Source: Bacillota bacterium
Lineage (GTDB): Bacteria; Bacillota_I; Bacilli_A; RFN20; CAG-826
DNA length: 7,999 nt
NCBI GenBank assembly: GCA_023443485.1
Contig: JAEZUH010000047.1
Span: 1 to 7,999 of the forward strand
Direction of reading: 5' to 3'
Shown: positions 5,521 through 7,999 of the stretch, in pieces
Numbering within the stretch: the first letter of the stretch is position 1
How the letters are laid out: the number at the start of each line of letters is the position of its first letter
The notes under the pieces: model-generated
Databases searched by the model: none
What the model was told of the DNA's origin: nothing
Seen by the model: only the letters and a program-made list of their open reading frames with translations
Program-made: the position numbers and the translations under genes

Positions 5521-6203
5521 TAGACACTTCTCTTTTCTAGAGCATTGCGCGCCGCATCTTCTTCTGCGGCTTTTTTGCTTTTACCTGTGCCCGTCGCTAA
5601 TACAATTTCATTGAATAAAACATTAACCATAAAAGTGCGAGCATGAGCAGGTCCTTTTTGACTGACAAGCTCGTAATGAACACTGTCGCGATGTTCGGCC
5701 TGCATTTGTTCTTGTAGCATTGTTTTGGCATCGGTTAAATCAATATTGGTTAAAGTTTTTAAATCCGCACTCAAAGTTTTGAGAATAAAACTATAGGCCG
5801 TTTTCATTCCACAATCGAGGTAGATAGCACCGACAAGAGCTTCAAAGACATTTTCTAAAATCTTATTGCTCTTATTTACCTGGTCGCTGGGAATCGAGTG
5901 TCCCGCTCGGATATAGTTGGATAGATTAAGTTTTCGAGCATAGTCGGCTAAGGTTTGACTCTTGACCAAATAACTACGCAATTTACTCATTTTGCCTTCA
6001 TCCATATGTGGATTTCGCTTAAATATTAAATCAGCAGTCACAAAATCGAGGACTGCATCACCCATATATTCTAATCTTTCGTAATCGCAATGGACCGTGT
6101 TGGCATCAGCATTATAGGAAGGATGAGTGAGAGCTAATTCATAAATATTTAATTCGTGTGGCTTAATATTTAGTTTCGATAATAATTCTTTAATTTCCGG
6201 CAT
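5520..6203 (-). CDS. rnc: Ribonuclease III
   Basis: Double-strand-specific endoribonuclease that processes rRNA precursors and, in Bacillus, the SRP RNA. 227 residues with the normal two-domain layout. The nuclease domain (1-150) contains the signature YERLEYMGDAVLDFV (41-55) with acidic residues E42, E45 and D49, DEGKMSKLRS (68-77) with E69, and ENVFEALVGAIYLD (117-130) with E121. The residue normally Asp in the last motif (D114 in E. coli) is N118 here. The double-stranded RNA-binding domain spans about 158-225, from DAKTMLQEQMQ to TGTGKSKKAAEEDAARNAL. AAGGAGGG lies 8 bases before the ATG. The start overlaps the end of plsX by 14 bases and the stop overlaps ftsY by one. The acpP, fabD and fabG genes that separate plsX from rnc in Bacillus are absent. 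Confidence 0.97.
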   Translation of the reverse strand: MPEIKELLSKLNIKPHELNIYELALTHPSYNADANTVHCDYERLEYMGDAVLDFVTADLIFKRNPHMDEGKMSKLRSYLVKSQTLADYARKLNLSNYIRAGHSIPSDQVNKSNKILENVFEALVGAIYLDCGMKTAYSFILKTLSADLKTLTNIDLTDAKTMLQEQMQAEHRDSVHYELVSQKGPAHARTFMVNVLFNEIVLATGTGKSKKAAEEDAARNALEKRSV

Positions 6204-7167
6204 TTTCCATACCCTCCTTAATTTTTTCCACGACTCGATGTTCCGCTAATTTTTTGGCGACATCTAAAGCGCATTGAAAGGCATAGGAATCAGAACTACC
6301 GTGAGCTTTAACTACCACGCCATTAACACCAAGAAGCATCGCTCCACCAGTGCTTTTATAATCCATGGTTTGAGAAATTTCATCGATTCCTTTACGAACA
6401 TGCAAATAGCCAAGTTTTGTCCATAAGTTCTTTTTGAAAGCCTTTTTCATCAGACTGGACATAAATTTAGCTATACCTTCGGTACCTTTAAGGAAAACGT
6501 TTCCGGTAAAGCCATCGGTCACAATAACATCGGCTCTTCCATCGAGAGCGACGCGAGCTTCGATATTACCTTGGTAGCCAGGAAAGTCAGCCAATAGTTT
6601 TTGAGCTTGTTTAATCTCAGGGGATCCTTTGCCTTCTTCTGTACCATTGCTGAGTAAGAAAATCGATGGGTTTTCAATTGAATAAACCGACTGGGAATAT
6701 AATCTACCCATCACAGCAAATTCGTATAATTCTTCGGGAGAATTTTCATTATTCGCACCAACATCAAGAATTACAACTTTCTTACCTTTGGTATAAGCGG
6801 GGAAGGGGGCGACCAAAGCTGCTCTTTTTACCCCAGGGATAAGTTTTAAGATAATTGTTGAGGCGCTTAAAAAGCCACCAGTTGAACCGCAAGAAATAAT
6901 GCCGTCTAACTGTTCATCTTTGAGCAATTTGATTGCCACGATCATCGATGAATTTTTTAAGCGAAGAACTTCTAAAGCTCCCGCTTCCATTGGGACAATA
7001 TCAGGAGCATCGACAATTCGACATTTGCCTTCTAAGGCTGTCAATTCTTCCTTTTTTCCCACAGCGATAATTTCGACATTAGGATTATGTTTTAGAAAAT
7101 CAAGAATGGCCGTAACAATTACTCCACTTCCTGAATCTCCACCCATGGTATCAACAACTAATTTCAT
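6190..7167 (-). CDS. plsX: Phosphate acyltransferase PlsX
   Basis: Peripheral membrane enzyme that converts acyl-ACP and phosphate to acyl-phosphate, the donor for PlsY in phospholipid synthesis. 325 residues, normal length. Family motifs are VDTMGGD (5-11), IISCGSTGGFL (90-100), ILDVGANNENSPEELYEFAVMG (133-154), LLSNGTEEGKGSPEIKQA (171-188), DVIVTDGFTGNVFLK (213-227) and a C-terminal helical part with LLGVNGVVVKAHGSSD (278-293). The first motif continues SGSG rather than the common xAP. A GAGG 10 bases before the ATG is the ribosome binding site. It heads the operon plsX-rnc-ftsY-ylxM-ffh and lies directly downstream of recG; fapR, found between them in Bacillus, is absent. Confidence 0.97.
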   Translation of the reverse strand: MKLVVDTMGGDSGSGVIVTAILDFLKHNPNVEIIAVGKKEELTALEGKCRIVDAPDIVPMEAGALEVLRLKNSSMIVAIKLLKDEQLDGIISCGSTGGFLSASTIILKLIPGVKRAALVAPFPAYTKGKKVVILDVGANNENSPEELYEFAVMGRLYSQSVYSIENPSIFLLSNGTEEGKGSPEIKQAQKLLADFPGYQGNIEARVALDGRADVIVTDGFTGNVFLKGTEGIAKFMSSLMKKAFKKNLWTKLGYLHVRKGIDEISQTMDYKSTGGAMLLGVNGVVVKAHGSSDSYAFQCALDVAKKLAEHRVVEKIKEGMENAGN

Positions 7168-7189
7168 AATCGATAAACCTCAATAATTT

Positions 7190-7219
7190 ATTTTATCATG
7201 ATATGACAAAGCAAAACAA
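7190..7219 (-). promoter_or_regulatory. Putative plsX operon promoter with extended -10
   Basis: On the minus strand, TTGTTT (7219-7214) and TAAAAT (7195-7190) are 18 bases apart, and the -10 is preceded by TGA (7198-7196), an extended -10. Transcription would start near 7183, directly before the GAGG ribosome binding site. A 10-bp perfect palindrome, TATCATGATA (7194-7203), overlaps the -10 edge. No FapR-like operator is seen. Confidence 0.5.
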
Positions 7220-7232
7220 TTTAGATTGTTTT
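7213..7232. terminator. Weak AT-rich hairpin after recG
   Basis: Arms AAAACAAT and ATTGTTTT form an 8-bp stem with a 4-base loop, 23 bases after the recG stop. Only one pair is G-C, and on the recG strand the sequence after it is T-rich but broken (GCTTTGTC). One arm also holds the -35 of the plsX promoter. At best it terminates recG transcripts partially. Confidence 0.3.
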
Positions 7233-7255
7233 TTATATATAGTCTGGAAATCAAT

Positions 7256-7999
7256 CTATCCTTTAATTAATGGATCGGCAATAATCTCATTTTCAACTTT
7301 TTTTATCAGCCATTGAAATTCTTTATCTCCCCGATTTTTCAATATATCTCTTGCGTCATCTCGAGCGGTTGTAAAAATCCGAAAATCGGAGATGACATTT
7401 AAGAAGTTAAAAGAGGGCAAACCAGATTGTTTGTATCCCGCTAACTCACCTGGACCTCTCAGTTTTAAATCCTCTTCGGCAATTTCAAAACCGTCATTAG
7501 TCTTCACTAAGGTGTTTAATCTTTCTATTTTCTCTTCATCATCAGTTTGATCAAAGACTAACAGGCAAGTGGATGGATAGCCATCGCGACCAATTCTCCC
7601 TCTCAGTTGATGTAAAGAGGCGAGACCAAAACTCGAGGCATCATAGATAACCATCAAACTGGCTTCACTAACATCAATTCCTACTTCAATTACTGGAGTA
7701 GAAACAAGAATAGGTTTCGAACCATTTTTAAAGTGTTCCAGAGCTTCTTCTTTTTCTTCATTCTTCATTTTTCCGTGCAAAAGAGCGACTTTTTGCGGGT
7801 ATTTCAAAAGAAAATGGGAAAAAAGCTTTTCGACTGAGTATCTACCATCCTCTCGAAAATCAATGAGGGGAGCAACAATATAAATGCGACGAAAACTCCC
7901 AAGTGTTTGGTTAATTAGTTGATAGATTTTTTCTTCATCTGAAGTAACAATTTTTGTTTCAACTTGGCGAATTTGTTTTGGAAAAGAGAAAAGAGTGGA
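7256..7999 (-). CDS. recG: ATP-dependent DNA helicase RecG, C-terminal part (cut by window edge)
   Basis: Branch-migrating helicase that rescues stalled replication forks and unwinds D- and R-loops. The frame is open to the window edge, giving 247 C-terminal residues, about a third of the protein; the wedge domain and helicase motifs I-III are outside. Visible, numbered within the fragment, are RIYIVAPLI (38-46), motif IV VALLHGKMK (71-79), motif V VSTPVIEVGIDV (99-110), motif VI LHQLRGRIGRDG (129-140), and the RecG-specific DLKLRGPGELAGYKQSG (177-193), which separates it from Mfd and other SF2 helicases. There is a Pro in motif V where Thr is usual. The stop is 88 bases before plsX; the gap holds a weak hairpin and the plsX promoter. 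Confidence 0.95.
   Translation of the reverse strand, partial: STLFSFPKQIRQVETKIVTSDEEKIYQLINQTLGSFRRIYIVAPLIDFREDGRYSVEKLFSHFLLKYPQKVALLHGKMKNEEKEEALEHFKNGSKPILVSTPVIEVGIDVSEASLMVIYDASSFGLASLHQLRGRIGRDGYPSTCLLVFDQTDDEEKIERLNTLVKTNDGFEIAEEDLKLRGPGELAGYKQSGLPSFNFLNVISDFRIFTTARDDARDILKNRGDKEFQWLIKKVENEIIADPLIKG

Noticed and set aside
6899..7186. Plus-strand open frame opposite the start of plsX
   Set aside because: Antisense shadow of the conserved PlsX N-terminus; its Ser/Thr-rich product looks like a mirrored reading.
7805..7807. TTG at 7807 as the start of a short separate protein
   Set aside because: The frame stays open to the window edge and encodes continuous RecG sequence upstream (RIYIVAPLI), so this is an internal Leu codon of recG.
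1..7999. Mobile element, CRISPR array, tRNA, defence system or recent horizontal transfer
   Set aside because: All genes are core housekeeping genes with intact frames; I saw no direct repeats, transposase or integrase frames, spacer arrays or tRNA-like folds.

Overview
This is a chromosomal housekeeping region of a low-GC Gram-positive (Bacillota) bacterium, possibly from the Erysipelotrichia/Acholeplasma-like side of the phylum. The evidence is an AT-rich base composition, AGGAGG-type ribosome binding sites, and the gene set recG-plsX-rnc-ftsY-ylxM-ffh next to rpsP-khpA-rimM-trmD and rplS-lepB. UGA is used as a stop (it ends rimM at the expected C-terminus) and Trp is UGG, so the standard bacterial code applies and Mycoplasma/Spiroplasma are unlikely. 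The lineage is an inference from gene order and protein style. There is no mobile element, CRISPR array, tRNA or rRNA.

Layout. On the minus strand at the left end are rplS (L19) and, after an intrinsic terminator, the start of lepB (signal peptidase I, cut by the window edge). A divergent intergenic region (780-1011) holds back-to-back promoters and a structured rplS leader. On the plus strand follow rpsP (S16), khpA, rimM and trmD. They converge, with only 21 bp between, on a tight minus-strand operon read in the order plsX, rnc, ftsY, ylxM, ffh. Upstream of plsX lies the 3' third of recG, cut by the right edge.

How the genes work together. rnc-ftsY-ylxM-ffh make the signal recognition particle GTPase, its receptor, an accessory HTH protein and RNase III; the genes overlap or abut and look translationally coupled. 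plsX starts phospholipid synthesis, and lepB processes proteins that the SRP/Sec route exports. rpsP, rimM, trmD and rplS belong to ribosome assembly and tRNA modification.

The main point of interest is architecture. Relative to the usual Bacillota order, in which ffh, rpsP, khpA, rimM, trmD, rplS and lepB all lie on one strand, the block rpsP-khpA-rimM-trmD is inverted in place. Its edges carry features that fit this: a new divergent promoter pair with a shared inverted repeat, a terminator-like hairpin between khpA and rimM, and a promoter for lepB that would give an almost leaderless mRNA. TrmD and RNase III also carry substitutions at normally conserved positions. I found no novel defence or mobile system here.
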